DNA of 64,000 bases. Source: Rhodanobacter sp. DHB23 (GTDB lineage: Bacteria > Pseudomonadota > Gammaproteobacteria > Xanthomonadales > Rhodanobacteraceae). Numbering within the stretch: position 1 is the first letter of the stretch; the number at the start of each line of letters is the position of its first letter. A program made the translations under genes and the position numbers. The stretch is taken from NCBI RefSeq assembly GCF_014842975.1, contig NZ_JACYXK010000028.1:62001-126000 (forward strand), written 5' to 3'. The notes beneath the pieces are model-generated. The model was given only the letters and a program-made list of their open reading frames with translations, was not told where the DNA came from and made no database searches. Positions 1 through 10,706 of the stretch are shown piece after piece.

Positions 1-1211
1 GGGTGCGGCTGCGCATCCGCAAGCGCCATCGCCATTTCGACGAGGCCGAGGTGGTCGAGGTCCTCGCGGCCTCGCCGCAACGCGTCGAACCGAAGTGCGC
101 GCATTTCGGCGTGTGCGGCGGCTGCTCGCTGCAGCATCTGGACGCGGCCGCGCAGATCGCCGCCAAGCAGCGCGTGCTGGCCGACAACTTCGCGCGCATC
201 GGCAAGGTGGAGCCGGCCAGCTGGCTGCCGCCGCTGGTGGACGAGCCGTGGGGCTACCGTCGCAAGGGGCGCCTCTCGGTGCGCGCGGTGGCGAAGAAGG
301 GCCGCGTGCTGGTGGGTTTCCGCGAGGAAGCCAACCCGCGCTACGTGGCCGACATCCTCCACTGCGACGTGGTGCATCCCGCGCTGGGCACGAAGATCGG
401 GCTGATCGGCGAACTGGTCGGTTCGCTGGACGCCGCCGCCGGCATCGCGCAGATCGAGTTCGCCGCCGGCGACGACACCGTGGCGCTGGTGTTCCGCCAT
501 CTGCAACCGCTGAGCGAAGGCGACCGCGCGGCGCTGGTCGCGTTCGGCCAGCAGCACGGCTTCGCGATCTACCTGCAGCCGGGCGGCTTGAGCAGCGTGC
601 ATCCGTTGTGGCCGGAGGCGCCGCGGCTGGCGTTCAAGCTGTCGCCGGGCGGCGGCGCGGAGGACGTGGAACTGGAGTTCCAGCCGCTGGATTTCGTGCA
701 GGTCAACGCGGGGATGAACCAGCGCATGATGGCGCGCGCGATGGAATTGCTGGATCCGCAGGCCGGCGACCGCGTGCTCGACCTGTTCTGCGGGCTGGGC
801 AACTTCACCCTGCCGATCGCGCGCCGCGTGGCCGAGGTGGCGGGCGTGGAAGGTGAGCACGGGTTGGTGGCGCGCGCCGGCGACAACGCCGCGCGCAACG
901 GCATCGCCAACGCGCGCTTCCACGTCGCCAACCTGTTCGAGGACCAGCGCGGCACCGAGTGGGCGCGCCAGCCCTGGGACAAGCTGCTGCTCGATCCGCC
1001 GCGCGCCGGTGCCGACCAGGTGCTGGCCTACCTGCCGCACCAGGCCACGAATCGCATCGTCTACGTCTCCTGCCACCCCGCCTCGCTGGCGCGCGATGCC
1101 GGCATCCTGGTCAACCAGCACGGATTCAGGCTGAGCGCGGCGGGCGTGATGGACATGTTTCCGCACACGGCTCACGTGGAATCCATTGCTTTGTTTGAGC
1201 GGTCTTCCTGA
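1..1211 (+). CDS. rlmD: 23S rRNA (uracil-1939-C5)-methyltransferase, 5' end outside window
   Basis: This is an RNA m5U methyltransferase that methylates U1939 of 23S rRNA using S-adenosylmethionine. The visible 402 residues contain the iron-sulfur cysteines (C-x5-C-x2-C at residues 32, 38 and 41, and Cys121), the SAM-binding motif VLDLFCGLGNFT, a DPPRAG motif and the catalytic Cys in VYVSCHP. The reading frame is open to the first base and the N-terminal TRAM region is missing, so the true start lies upstream; the GTG at position 3 is internal. The stop codon (1209-1211) lies inside the distal hairpin of a repeat unit (1199-1215). Family assignment is firm. Confidence 0.95.
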   Translation, partial: VRLRIRKRHRHFDEAEVVEVLAASPQRVEPKCAHFGVCGGCSLQHLDAAAQIAAKQRVLADNFARIGKVEPASWLPPLVDEPWGYRRKGRLSVRAVAKKGRVLVGFREEANPRYVADILHCDVVHPALGTKIGLIGELVGSLDAAAGIAQIEFAAGDDTVALVFRHLQPLSEGDRAALVAFGQQHGFAIYLQPGGLSSVHPLWPEAPRLAFKLSPGGGAEDVELEFQPLDFVQVNAGMNQRMMARAMELLDPQAGDRVLDLFCGLGNFTLPIARRVAEVAGVEGEHGLVARAGDNAARNGIANARFHVANLFEDQRGTEWARQPWDKLLLDPPRAGADQVLAYLPHQATNRIVYVSCHPASLARDAGILVNQHGFRLSAAGVMDMFPHTAHVESIALFERSS

Positions 1212-1311
1212 CCGCGAAGATCAAACGGGCGGCCATCCATGGAGTAACTGGTGCATCCGTCCATGGGATGCGAAAGTCAAACGGGCGGCCATCCATGGCC
1301 GCACTCTTCAA
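1199..1311 (-). repeat. Two-hairpin palindromic repeat, locus A, two units
   Basis: Two units of the window's main repeat family lie in minus orientation. Unit A1 (1253-1311) has a perfect first hairpin at 1285-1302 (GCGGCCAT arms) and a second at 1253-1271 (GCATCC/GGATGC arms). Unit A2 (1199-1250) keeps the second hairpin as GCGGTC/GACCGC, which covers the rlmD stop codon. The arms differ from those of other copies but remain self-complementary. Confidence 0.85.
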
Positions 1312-1361
1312 CAAAACCACGCTTTATCAGGTGGGCTCCGCACGGCATGAAAAGCTGACCC

Positions 1362-1886
1362 ATGGGCATCGAGATCGAACGCAAGTTCCTCCTGCGCGAC
1401 GACAGTTGGCGCGCGCAGGTCGAGCACGGCGAACACATCGCGCAGGGCTATCTGGTCGGTGCGCCCGCACTCGCGGCCGGGCATGCGCGGGCGTCGGTGC
1501 GCGTGCGTCGCGCGGGGGGCGAGGCGTGGCTCAACATCAAGGCCGCGCGGCTGGGCATCGAGCGTGCGGAATACGACTATGCGATTCCGCCGGACGATGC
1601 CGATGCGCTGCTCGCCACGCTCTGCGACGGCGTGCTCAGCAAGCGGCGCCACCATGTCACGGTCGCAGGCACGCTGTTCGAGATCGACGAGTTCCTGGGC
1701 GACAATGCCGGCCTCGTGGTGGCCGAGGTGGAACTGCCGCGGGCGGACGCGCCGTTCCCGCGGCCGCCATGGCTGGGCCGCGAGGTGAGCGCGCTGGCGC
1801 GCTACTACAACGTCAACCTGATCGCGCATCCGTATGCCGGCTGGACGCAGGCCGAACGCGACGCCAACGATGGAGTGAACACCTGA
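1362..1886 (+). CDS. CYTH-domain protein (triphosphate tunnel metalloenzyme)
   Basis: A 174-residue protein of the CYTH superfamily, enzymes that bind triphosphates in a beta-barrel tunnel; bacterial members are often inorganic triphosphatases, sometimes class IV adenylate cyclases. The N-terminal signature ExExK is present (MGIEIERKFLL), and basic and acidic strand residues follow, as in RVRRAG, WLNIKAAR and EIDEFLG. The length suits a single-domain member without a CHAD domain. Its stop overlaps the nagZ start by one base (TGATG), so the two are probably co-translated. The exact substrate cannot be read from sequence. Confidence 0.85.
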   Translation: MGIEIERKFLLRDDSWRAQVEHGEHIAQGYLVGAPALAAGHARASVRVRRAGGEAWLNIKAARLGIERAEYDYAIPPDDADALLATLCDGVLSKRRHHVTVAGTLFEIDEFLGDNAGLVVAEVELPRADAPFPRPPWLGREVSALARYYNVNLIAHPYAGWTQAERDANDGVNT

Positions 1887-2898
1887 TGCTGCTGATCGGC
1901 CTGGCCGGACTCGAAGTCGCCGAGCGCGAACGCGCCTGGCTTGCCGCCCCCGGCGTGGCGGGCGTGATCCTGTTCGCGCGCAACTACGCTGACCGCACGC
2001 AGTTGATGGCGCTATGCGAGTCCATCCGCGAAATCGGCGGCGAACACCTGCTGATCGCGGTGGACCAGGAGGGCGGCCCGGTGCAGCGCTTCCGCGCGGG
2101 CTTCACCCGCCTGCCGGCGCTGGCGCGCATCGGCGAGGTGTACGACCGCGACGCCACCGAGGCGGTGCGCCTCGCCGAGGAACACGCCTGGGTGATGGCC
2201 AGCGAGCTGCGCGCCTGCGGCGTGGACTTCAGTTTTGCGCCGGTGGCGGACCTGGCGCGCGGCAACGCGGCGATCGGCCCGCGCGCGTTCCATGCCGATC
2301 CCGCCGCCACCGCCGAACTGGCCGCGGCCTATGTCCGCGGCATGCACCTGGCCGGCATGGCATCGGTGCTCAAGCATTTCCCCGGCCACGGCTCGATCGC
2401 GGTGGACACGCACAAGGCCGCGGCCATCGACGTGCGGCCGCTGGAGACGATCCGTCGCGACGACCTGCGCCCCTTCGCCGAATGCATCGCCGCGCGGGTG
2501 GAAGGGGTGATGATGGCGCACGTGATCTACCCTGCCGTCGCTGTCGAACCCGCCGGTTACTCGTCCGTGTGGATCAGGCAGATACTGCGCGGGGAACTGG
2601 GTTTCCAGGGCGCCGCGATCAGCGACGACATCAGCATGGCCGCCGCGGGCGCGGCCGGCGGCGTGGCCGAGCGCGTGCACGGCCACCTGGACGCCGGTTG
2701 CGACCTGGTGCTGGCCTGCTTCCCCGACGTGGTGGACGAGGCCATCGCCGCCGTTGCGCGGCGCGCACCTTCGCATCCCGGGCGGCTGGCCGCGCTGCGC
2801 GGCGCCATCGGCGCCAGTTGGGACAGCCTTACCGACAACCCCCAGCGCGACCGCTTCGTCGCGCGCATCACGGCGCTGGACGCCACGCAGGCCAACGC

Positions 2899-2902
<4 letters not shown>
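1886..2902 (+). CDS. nagZ: Beta-N-acetylhexosaminidase, peptidoglycan recycling
   Basis: NagZ is a cytoplasmic family 3 glycoside hydrolase that removes N-acetylglucosamine from anhydromuropeptides during cell-wall recycling. The 338-residue protein has the typical length and the KHFPGHG motif with the following DTH, which supply the catalytic His/Asp dyad. The SDDISM segment contains the nucleophilic Asp. The start is the ATG overlapping the CYTH stop; a longer open frame upstream only reads through the neighbouring gene. The stop overlaps the hpt start (ATGA), as in the nagZ-hpt pairs of many gammaproteobacteria. Confidence 0.95.
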
Positions 2903-4762
<1,860 letters not shown>

Positions 4763-4945
4763 TCGTGCATCAAGGCGTTGCGCGGCATCTTGCGCGGAGT
4801 GTGCGGACATGCCGCGAATCGGTCCGCGCATATTGCGCTTTGCCCCGGATCATGCGGATACTTCGCGGGCACCAGGACGGTGAGCCAGGGGGATGGTTCG
4901 AGCTCGACCGGGTGCGCCCTGTCCATGCTTCCAGAGGTTCCAGCA

Positions 4946-5152
4946 ATGCGTTTCGGTACGGTCAAGTGGTTCAACGACGCCAAGGGCTTCGGTTTCATCG
5001 CGCCCGAGGACGGTGGGGAGGACGTGTTCGTCCATTTCTCGGCGATCAATTCCAAGGGCTTCCGCAGCCTGCAGGAAGGCCAGCGCGTGAAGTTCGAAGT
5101 CACCCAGGGCCCGAAGGGCGCCCAGGCTTCGGGCGTCGAAATCGCGGGTTGA
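4946..5152 (+). CDS. Cold-shock domain protein (CspA family)
   Basis: A 68-residue single-domain nucleic-acid-binding protein with the RNP1 motif KGFGFI and RNP2 motif VFVHF of the cold-shock domain. Such proteins act as RNA chaperones or transcription antiterminators. The start is the ATG directly preceding RFGTVKWFN; the upstream open frame does not resemble coding sequence. A 183-base gap precedes it, so a long structured 5' untranslated region, common in cspA genes, is possible. A strong intrinsic terminator follows 41 bases after the stop. Confidence 0.95.
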   Translation: MRFGTVKWFNDAKGFGFIAPEDGGEDVFVHFSAINSKGFRSLQEGQRVKFEVTQGPKGAQASGVEIAG

Positions 5153-5193
5153 TCTCCATGGGCCGGCCTTGCGTCGGCCATGCAATGAAGTCG

Positions 5194-5221
5194 AGCCCCG
5201 CGCCCAGGCGCGGGGCTTTTT
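5194..5221 (+). terminator. Rho-independent terminator after the csp gene
   Basis: A perfect 10-bp GC-rich stem (arms 5194-5203 and 5208-5217, loop CCAG) is followed by a T run at 5217-5221. It closes the cold-shock transcription unit. Confidence 0.9.
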
Positions 5222-5305
5222 GCTTTAGGAAGCGTCGCCTTGGTCCGGGATGGGCGGCAGGGGAGGAACCCATGCGATCCTTGCCCCCGGGCCGGCCGCA
5301 AAAGC

Positions 5306-5557
5306 TGCAGCGTGCAGCCATGGATGGACGTCCGTTTGATCTTCCCGGCCAGGGGCGATAGCAATACCTTGAAGAGTGCAGCCATGGATGGCTGCCCGTT
5401 TGATCTTCGCGATCATGGACGATCGCAATGACCTTGAAGAGTGCAGCCATGGATGGCTGCCCGTTTGATCTTCGCGATCATGGACGATCGCAATGACCTT
5501 GAAGTGCAGCCATGGATGGCTGCCCATTCGACCTCCGCGATCACGGACGATCGCCCC
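5306..5557 (+). repeat. Two-hairpin palindromic repeat, locus B, four tandem units
   Basis: Four head-to-tail units with a period of 63-65 bases lie between the csp terminator and the asparaginase-like gene. Units 2 (5371-5435) and 3 (5436-5500) are identical over 65 bases, which indicates a recent duplication; units 1 and 4 have diverged. Each unit has a first hairpin around GCAGCCATGGATGGCTGC and a second of GCGATC/GATCGC arms. The array ends 15 bases before the next start codon, so it may lie in that gene's leader. Confidence 0.92.
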
Positions 5558-5572
5558 CATACAGGTGCAGAC

Positions 5573-6625
5573 ATGACTGACCGGCGACAATTCCTCAAGA
5601 CCTCGTTGCTGGGCGCGTCCGCGCTGGCGATGAGCAAACCGCTTGCCGCGACTGGAGCCACGGGCATGGCCGGCACCACGGGCAAGCCGGGCATCGTGCG
5701 CGTGGTATCCACCTGGGATTTCGGCGTGGCGGCGAACAAGGCGGCGTGGACCGTCCTGGGCCAGGGCGGCCATGCGCTGGACGCGGTCGAGACCGGCGTG
5801 CGCGTGCCGGAGGCGGATCTCAAGAACCACAGCGTGGGCCGCGCCGGCTACCCGGACCGCGACGGCCACGTCAGCCTCGACGCCAGCATCATGGACGCCG
5901 AGGGCAACTGCGGCGCGGTTGCCGCGATCGAACACATCGCCCACCCGATCTCGGTGGCGCGGCGCGTGATGGAGCGCACGCCGCACGTGCTGCTGGTCGG
6001 CGACGGCGCGCTGCAGTTCGCGCTGGAGCAGGGCTTCAAGAAGGAGCACCTGCTCACGCCAGAATCCGAAAAGGCCTGGCATGAATGGCTGAAGACGGCG
6101 CACTACGAGCCATCGGTCAACAGCGAAGTGCGCGACTACGGCAAGACCAGCCTCGGCCTCCCCGGCGGCAAGGACAACCACGACACCATCGGCATGCTCG
6201 CGCTGGACGCGCACGGCAAGCTGGCTGGCGCCTGCACCACCAGCGGCATGGCGTGGAAGATGCGCGGGCGCGTCGGCGACAGCCCGATCATCGGCGCCGG
6301 CCTGTACGTGGACGGCGATGTCGGCGGCGCCACCTCCACCGGCGTGGGCGAGGAAGTGATCCGCAACGCCGGCAGTTTCCTGGTGGTGGAACTGATGCGC
6401 CAGGGCCGCACGCCCACCGAGGCCTGCAAGGAGGCGGTGATGCGCATCATCAAGCGCCGCCCGGAGGCCACCAAGACACTGCAGGTCGGCTTCCTCGCCA
6501 TGAACAGGGAGGGCGAAGTGGGCGCCTACGCGATCCAGCACGGCTTCACCTACGCCGTGTGCGACGCGAAGCAGCAGGATGCGTTGCTGCCCTCGGCCAG
6601 CGTCTACACCACGAGCTACTCATGA
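5573..6625 (+). CDS. N4-(beta-N-acetylglucosaminyl)-L-asparaginase / isoaspartyl peptidase-like Ntn hydrolase, Tat-exported
   Basis: A 350-residue N-terminal-nucleophile hydrolase of the glycosylasparaginase/isoaspartyl peptidase family. These are made as precursors that cleave themselves before a Thr; here that residue is Thr205 in DNHDTIGMLALD. The catalytic GAGLYVDGDVGG and GATSTGVGEE segments follow. Residues 1-26 form a Tat signal peptide (DRRQFLK, a hydrophobic stretch, then an Ala-rich end), so a periplasmic role is likely. Substrates could be glycoasparagine or beta-aspartyl peptides. A weak Shine-Dalgarno (AGGTG) lies just after the repeat array. The stop overlaps the cutC start. Confidence 0.88.
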   Translation: MTDRRQFLKTSLLGASALAMSKPLAATGATGMAGTTGKPGIVRVVSTWDFGVAANKAAWTVLGQGGHALDAVETGVRVPEADLKNHSVGRAGYPDRDGHVSLDASIMDAEGNCGAVAAIEHIAHPISVARRVMERTPHVLLVGDGALQFALEQGFKKEHLLTPESEKAWHEWLKTAHYEPSVNSEVRDYGKTSLGLPGGKDNHDTIGMLALDAHGKLAGACTTSGMAWKMRGRVGDSPIIGAGLYVDGDVGGATSTGVGEEVIRNAGSFLVVELMRQGRTPTEACKEAVMRIIKRRPEATKTLQVGFLAMNREGEVGAYAIQHGFTYAVCDAKQQDALLPSASVYTTSYS

Positions 6626-7341
6626 TCCTCGAAGTCGCCGCCAACTCGGTGGCCTCCGCGCTGGCCGCACAGGAGGGCGGGGCAGGGCGGGTGGAACTGT
6701 GCGCCGCGCTGGAACTCGGCGGCCTCACGCCTTCGCACGCCACCATCGCGATGGCGCGCGAACGGCTGCGCATTCCGCTCTACGTGCTGATCCGCCCGCG
6801 CGCCGGCGACTTCCTCTACGACGACGACGAATGCGAGGCCATGCGCCGCGACATCGAGACCTGCGTGGCGCTGGGCTGCGATGGCGTGGTGCTGGGCGCG
6901 CTCGACGCCGACGGCGACGTGGACATGGGGCGTTGCTACGGCCTGGTCGCTGCGGCGGGCCGCATCGGCGTCACCTTCCATCGCGCGTTCGACCTCGCGC
7001 GCGATCCGCGTCGCGCGCTGGACGACGTGATCGCGCTGGGCTGCGAGCGCCTGCTCACTTCGGGCGGGCAGGCCAGCGCGATGGATGGCGCGCCGTTGAT
7101 ACGCGAACTGATCGCGCAAGCCCGCGGCCGCATCGGCATCATGCCCGGGGCAGGCGTCACCGACCGCAACATCGCCGCGCTTGCCGCGGCCACCGGTGCG
7201 CGCGAAATCCATGCCTCGGCCAAGCGGCAACTGCCCTCGCGCATGCGCCATCGACCGCCGTTGCTCACCGACATGCAGGGCGGCGAGCTGCGCAGTGATG
7301 TCGAGCAGGTGCGCGCCCTGGTGCGGGCGATGCAGCCTTAG
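6622..7341 (+). CDS. cutC: CutC family protein
   Basis: A 239-residue TIM-barrel protein with the CutC hallmarks: [14 protein letters not shown] at the N-terminus, [31 protein letters not shown] and LTSGGQASA. CutC was first linked to copper tolerance in Escherichia coli, but that role has been questioned, and no reaction is established. The gene starts within the preceding stop (ATGA), so it is probably co-translated with the exported hydrolase. No other copper gene is nearby. Confidence 0.93.
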   Translation: MILEVAANSVASALAAQEGGAGRVELCAALELGGLTPSHATIAMARERLRIPLYVLIRPRAGDFLYDDDECEAMRRDIETCVALGCDGVVLGALDADGDVDMGRCYGLVAAAGRIGVTFHRAFDLARDPRRALDDVIALGCERLLTSGGQASAMDGAPLIRELIAQARGRIGIMPGAGVTDRNIAALAAATGAREIHASAKRQLPSRMRHRPPLLTDMQGGELRSDVEQVRALVRAMQP

Positions 7342-7475
7342 TCCCTGCTGGTTATGGGGGCGCAAGTCCCGGGAGCGCAGTGAATCGGCGGGGATGGATG
7401 GCTCCCTACCGCAGCGAATGTGCCCGCACCTTCGCTAAGATGCCGCTTTGCAATTCCCTTGCGGAGCGAGTCCCA

Positions 7476-8678
7476 GTGATCATCAAACCCAAAGTGCGCG
7501 GCTTCATCTGTGTCACGGCCCACCCGGTCGGTTGCGAGCTCAACGTGGCCGAGCAGATCGCCACCACCAGGGCCGCCATCCACGACGACGGCAAGGGTCC
7601 GAAGCGCGTGCTGGTGATCGGCGCCTCCACCGGCTACGGCCTCGCTTCGCGCATCACCGCTGCGTTCGGCTACGGCGCCGCCACGCTGGGCGTGTTCTTC
7701 GAGAAGCCCAGCAGCGAGGACAAGCCCGGCACCGCCGGCTGGTACAACGCCGCTGCGTTCGACAAGTTCGCCAAGGACGCCGGCCTGTATGCGAAGTCGA
7801 TCAACGGCGACGCCTTCGCCAACGAGACCCGTGAGCGCGCCATCGAGATCATCCGGAACGAGATGGGCGGGCAGGTCGACCTCGTCGTCTACTCGCTGGC
7901 CTCGCCCGTGCGCAAGCTGCCGGACAGCGGCGAGGTGGTGCGCTCCGCGCTCAAGACCATCGGTGAGACCTTCACCGCGAGCTCCGTGGACACCAACAAG
8001 GACACGGTGATCCAGGCCAGCGTGGAGCCGGCCACCGAGCAGGAGGTCAAGGACACCGTCACCGTGATGGGCGGCGAGGACTGGGCGCTGTGGATCGACG
8101 CGCTGGGCAAGGCCGGCGTGCTGGCAGCGAATGCCAAGACCATCGCCTACAGCTACATCGGCACCGAGATCACCTGGCCGATGTACTGGCACGGCACGCT
8201 GGGCCAGGCCAAGCAGCACCTCGACAACACCGCCAAGGCGCTGCGCGGCAGCCATGCCGGGCTGGACGCCCGCGTGGGCGTGATGAAGTCGGTGGTCACC
8301 CAGGCCAGCGCCGCGATCCCGGTGATTCCGCTCTATGTCTCCATCGCCTTCCGCGTGATGAAGGACAAGGGCATCCACGAAGGTTGCATCGAGCAGATCA
8401 ACCGCCTGTTCCACGATCGCCTCTATCGTGCCGACGGGGCCGCCGTGCCCACCGACGACGAAGGCCGCGTGCGCTTGGACGACTGGGAGCTGCGCGACGA
8501 CGTGCAGGATGCCTGCAAGGCGCTGTGGCCCACCGTCACCACCGAAAGCCTGCGCCAGGTCACCGACTACGACGGCTACAAGCACGAGTTCCTGAAGCTG
8601 TTCGGCTTCGATCGCAGCGATGTGGACTACGACGCCGACGTGGCAACGGACCGGCGCTTCGACTGCGTGGAAATGTAA
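7476..8678 (+). CDS. fabV: Trans-2-enoyl-[ACP] reductase, FabV type
   Basis: FabV is the NADH-dependent enoyl reductase completing each cycle of fatty-acid elongation, and the enzyme type intrinsically insensitive to triclosan. The 400-residue length fits. The nucleotide-binding motif is [12 protein letters not shown], and the catalytic Tyr-x8-Lys pair is seen in [15 protein letters not shown]. The start is the GTG giving [16 protein letters not shown], the standard N-terminus, with GGAG about ten bases upstream. It is a single-gene unit ended by a strong terminator. Xanthomonads often carry FabV as enoyl reductase, but whether FabI is absent here cannot be seen. Confidence 0.96.
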   Translation: MIIKPKVRGFICVTAHPVGCELNVAEQIATTRAAIHDDGKGPKRVLVIGASTGYGLASRITAAFGYGAATLGVFFEKPSSEDKPGTAGWYNAAAFDKFAKDAGLYAKSINGDAFANETRERAIEIIRNEMGGQVDLVVYSLASPVRKLPDSGEVVRSALKTIGETFTASSVDTNKDTVIQASVEPATEQEVKDTVTVMGGEDWALWIDALGKAGVLAANAKTIAYSYIGTEITWPMYWHGTLGQAKQHLDNTAKALRGSHAGLDARVGVMKSVVTQASAAIPVIPLYVSIAFRVMKDKGIHEGCIEQINRLFHDRLYRADGAAVPTDDEGRVRLDDWELRDDVQDACKALWPTVTTESLRQVTDYDGYKHEFLKLFGFDRSDVDYDADVATDRRFDCVEM

Positions 8679-8751
8679 GCGTCCATCCTGGCCTCGCTGC
8701 CACCTGGCGATCCAGCCGCGTTTCCCGCAAGGATACGAAGCCGCTTTCGTG

Positions 8752-8778
8752 AAAAAGCCCCGCATCGCGGGGCTTTTT
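8752..8778 (+). terminator. Rho-independent terminator after fabV, possibly bidirectional
   Basis: Arms 8752-8763 (AAAAAGCCCCGC) and 8767-8778 pair perfectly across the loop ATC, with A and T tracts on both sides. It can serve fabV on the plus strand and also the convergent PepSY-type gene. Confidence 0.9.
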
Positions 8779-8849
8779 CTGTGCGTGGGGGCCGCGTGGC
8801 CAGTCGCGGGGCTGGCACCGTACGCGCGCGGAATATCCGGAAAAGCGGG

Positions 8850-9350
8850 TCAGCCGCGAGACTGGGCGACCACGCTGCCGTCGTCCGGGTCGGCCAGCAG
8901 ATCGACGCCGTGGCCTGCGGCGGACTTCGCCTTCGCGCGCCACAGGCCATGGTCGAATTTCACGTCCTTGACGTTCTGGAAACCTGCTGCGGTCAGTTTG
9001 GCGCTGACTTCGTCCTCGTCCAGCCTGGATGGCGCATCGGATGGATACACCCTGCCGGAGACCGGGCCGACGGCAAGCTTCACCCACTTCTTGTTGCCAC
9101 CGCGGGCCTTGCCGCGCCACACGCCATCCTTGAACTCCAGTCCCTTCACTTGCTTGTAGCCGGCATTCGCGATCGCGGCCCTGATCCCGTTTTCGCTCAT
9201 CGCGTCATTCGGCGGCTGCGTCGACCAGGTGCTCGTGATGGTCGTGGTCCGGGTCGTGGACGACGTGGTCATCGGCGGTGGCTGGGTCTGCGCGAAGACG
9301 GCACCGCCGATCGACAGTCCGATCAACAGGGGAAGCAGGCGTTTGCTCAT
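8850..9350 (-). CDS. Exported PepSY-like domain protein
   Basis: A 166-residue protein with a signal peptide (residues 1-20, KRLLPLLIGLSIGGAVFA), a Pro/Thr-rich linker and two repeated domains of about 45 residues. Each repeat has an alpha-then-beta pattern, GIRAAIANAGYKQVKGLEFKDG and the matching EVSAKLTAAGFQNVKDVKFD, typical of PepSY-like folds thought to bind or inhibit proteases or sense the envelope. The start is the ATG followed by SKRLLP; an upstream frame extension has no signal peptide. It is convergent with fabV and divergent from tmRNA. Its function is unknown. Confidence 0.75.
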   Translation of the reverse strand: MSKRLLPLLIGLSIGGAVFAQTQPPPMTTSSTTRTTTITSTWSTQPPNDAMSENGIRAAIANAGYKQVKGLEFKDGVWRGKARGGNKKWVKLAVGPVSGRVYPSDAPSRLDEDEVSAKLTAAGFQNVKDVKFDHGLWRAKAKSAAGHGVDLLADPDDGSVVAQSRG

Positions 9351-9760
9351 GATGCACTCCTTGGTGATGGGCCGGTCGCACCGGCAGGCAGGCCCACGGT
9401 CTGGCGGTCGCGGACAGGAGGATCGCCGGGACGAGCCTGGCACTTTGAATGGGACCATCGCTTTCGGAATGGGGGCGTAAAAAAACCATGGCCGGCAGGT
9501 GAGGGGGCGGGTTGCGGTTCAGCTGACGCGGATCCGGCATGCGCGTGGATCCGGGCCCCGCGCCAGGTGCAGGAAGTCGGGACATGATGTGCGTGGGCGG
9601 ATCGCGGGCAGTGGCGAGGGTGCAACCGAGTGGCGTGTGCATAGGGCACGCACGTCGATCGGATGCGATTTGCCGCGCTTTGCAGCACGACCTGCAGTGC
9701 GATCGCATTGATGCCGTGCGCCACGACCCCATATACTTGCTTGGCCAATTCGTTTTCCCC
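9351..9760. other. Intergenic region between the PepSY-type gene and tmRNA
   Basis: About 410 bases without a convincing gene; the short open frames lack family resemblance and Shine-Dalgarno sequences. It holds the divergent upstream regions of the PepSY-type gene and tmRNA, a small hairpin with CGGATCC/GGATCCG arms (9529-9553) and the proposed tmRNA promoter. Confidence 0.6.
9708..9737 (+). promoter_or_regulatory. Candidate sigma-70 promoter for tmRNA
   Basis: TTGATG at 9708-9713 and TATACT at 9732-9737 are separated by 18 bases and resemble -35 and -10 boxes. Transcription would start near 9744, and the 5' extension would be removed by RNase P, as is usual for tmRNA. Consensus match only. 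Confidence 0.5.
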
Positions 9761-10112
9761 GGGGGTGTACTGGCTTCGACGGGGGTAGTGAGATGGCTTG
9801 GTGCATGCCGAGGGGGCAGCTTTCCTCGTTAATCCAGCCGCAAACTCATAGTTGCCAACGACGACAACTACGCTCTGGCCGCTTAAGGCCTAGCCCCGAA
9901 CCCACTTGTGCTCGTGCTCGTCGGTGTAGGGTCATTATCACGGGATCGCCCGAAGCCGCCGCCTGTCGGCCAGGGTCAAATCAAGCAGGCTGGTCCTTCG
10001 ATGCGCTTCGCACGCCGTGCTGTCGCGGGACGAGATCCAACGGTGAGCTAAGCATGTAGTACTGGGCGTCAAGCGCCTTCGGACGGGGGTTCGACTCCCC
10101 CCACCTCCACCA
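9761..10112 (+). ncRNA. ssrA: Transfer-messenger RNA (tmRNA)
   Basis: The 352-nucleotide RNA rescues stalled ribosomes and tags the nascent protein for degradation. The 5' end GGGGGTG pairs with CACCTCC at 10102-10108 to make a seven-base-pair acceptor stem with one G-U pair, followed by A and an encoded CCA (10110-10112). The T-arm motif GGTTCGACTCC is present. The tag reading frame (9854-9886) encodes ANDDNYALAA and a TAA stop; with the alanine carried by tmRNA the tag is AANDDNYALAA. The 3' end is a classical integration site, but no duplicated end or integrase was seen. Confidence 0.97.
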
Positions 10113-10137
10113 ACAAGCCGTCCAACGGCATCCAAAG

Positions 10138-10176
10138 AAGGCCGGAAACCCTAGCAATTGCAACGGTTCCGGCCTT
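10138..10176 (+). terminator. Rho-independent terminator after tmRNA
   Basis: Arms 10138-10150 and 10165-10176 pair with one bulged A (core GGCCGG/CCGGCC), followed by a T run. It lies 25 bases after the tmRNA CCA end. Confidence 0.85.
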
Positions 10177-10266
10177 TTTCTTGGACTGCTGCAAGTGCGG
10201 GAGCTGCGCCAGCTATACGGGTCGAGTTTCCTTGGGCTTGCCTGCCTCTTCGAGGCCCGTTGGCGG

Positions 10267-10626
10267 TCAGGTCTGTTCGGCGATCCGCTTGCGTGTCCTT
10301 GTCCCTTGCGCCGCACCCTTGGCGGGCGCGCAGGTCTTCCCGGTGGCGCAGCAGCAGTTCTCGGTGAGATAGCCGATCAGATCGTCCATGGCTGCCATCG
10401 AGGCTGCGTAGTAAATGAAGCGCCCTTCCTGCCGGCTGGTGATCAAGCCGGCGCGCACAAGCTCCTTCAGGTGGAAGGAAAGCGTGGTATTCGCGACACC
10501 CAGTCGTTCGGCAATGGCGCTCACCACCAGGCCATCCGGCACATGCTCGACCAGCAGGCGGTAGATGGCCAGGCGGGATTCCTGGGCCAGGGCGGAAAGA
10601 ACCGAAATGGCTTGCTTGGTCTGCAT
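10267..10626 (-). CDS. arsR: ArsR-family arsenic-responsive repressor
   Basis: A 119-residue winged-helix repressor. The DNA-binding region is IAERLGVANTTLSFHLKELVRAGLI in two turns (about residues 39-63), followed by the wing RQEGRFIYYA. The C-terminus has a cysteine cluster CCCATGKTC (about residues 91-99), a likely arsenite-binding site placed outside the usual helix-3 ELCVCD site, as in some other ArsR subtypes. It is the last gene of the arsC-acr3-arsR unit, separated from acr3 by a degenerate gene. A likely operator is the palindrome between arsC and arsH. Confidence 0.93.
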   Translation of the reverse strand: MQTKQAISVLSALAQESRLAIYRLLVEHVPDGLVVSAIAERLGVANTTLSFHLKELVRAGLITSRQEGRFIYYAASMAAMDDLIGYLTENCCCATGKTCAPAKGAAQGTRTRKRIAEQT

Positions 10627-10706
10627 GATGGTGCGGGTGTTGCTCCGGGGTTCGGTCAGTGTACGGGGTTGCACGGTTGGCCGGGTCAAGCGAGCTGCGG
10701 GCGAGC

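Noticed and set aside
5306-5557. Tandem repeats considered as a CRISPR array
   Set aside because: The repeated part spans nearly the whole 65-base unit, leaving no unique spacers, and no cas gene is present; the units belong to a dispersed hairpin family.
10113-10266. An attachment-site duplicate of the tmRNA 3' end
   Set aside because: No second copy of the acceptor/T-arm sequence was seen downstream in the window.
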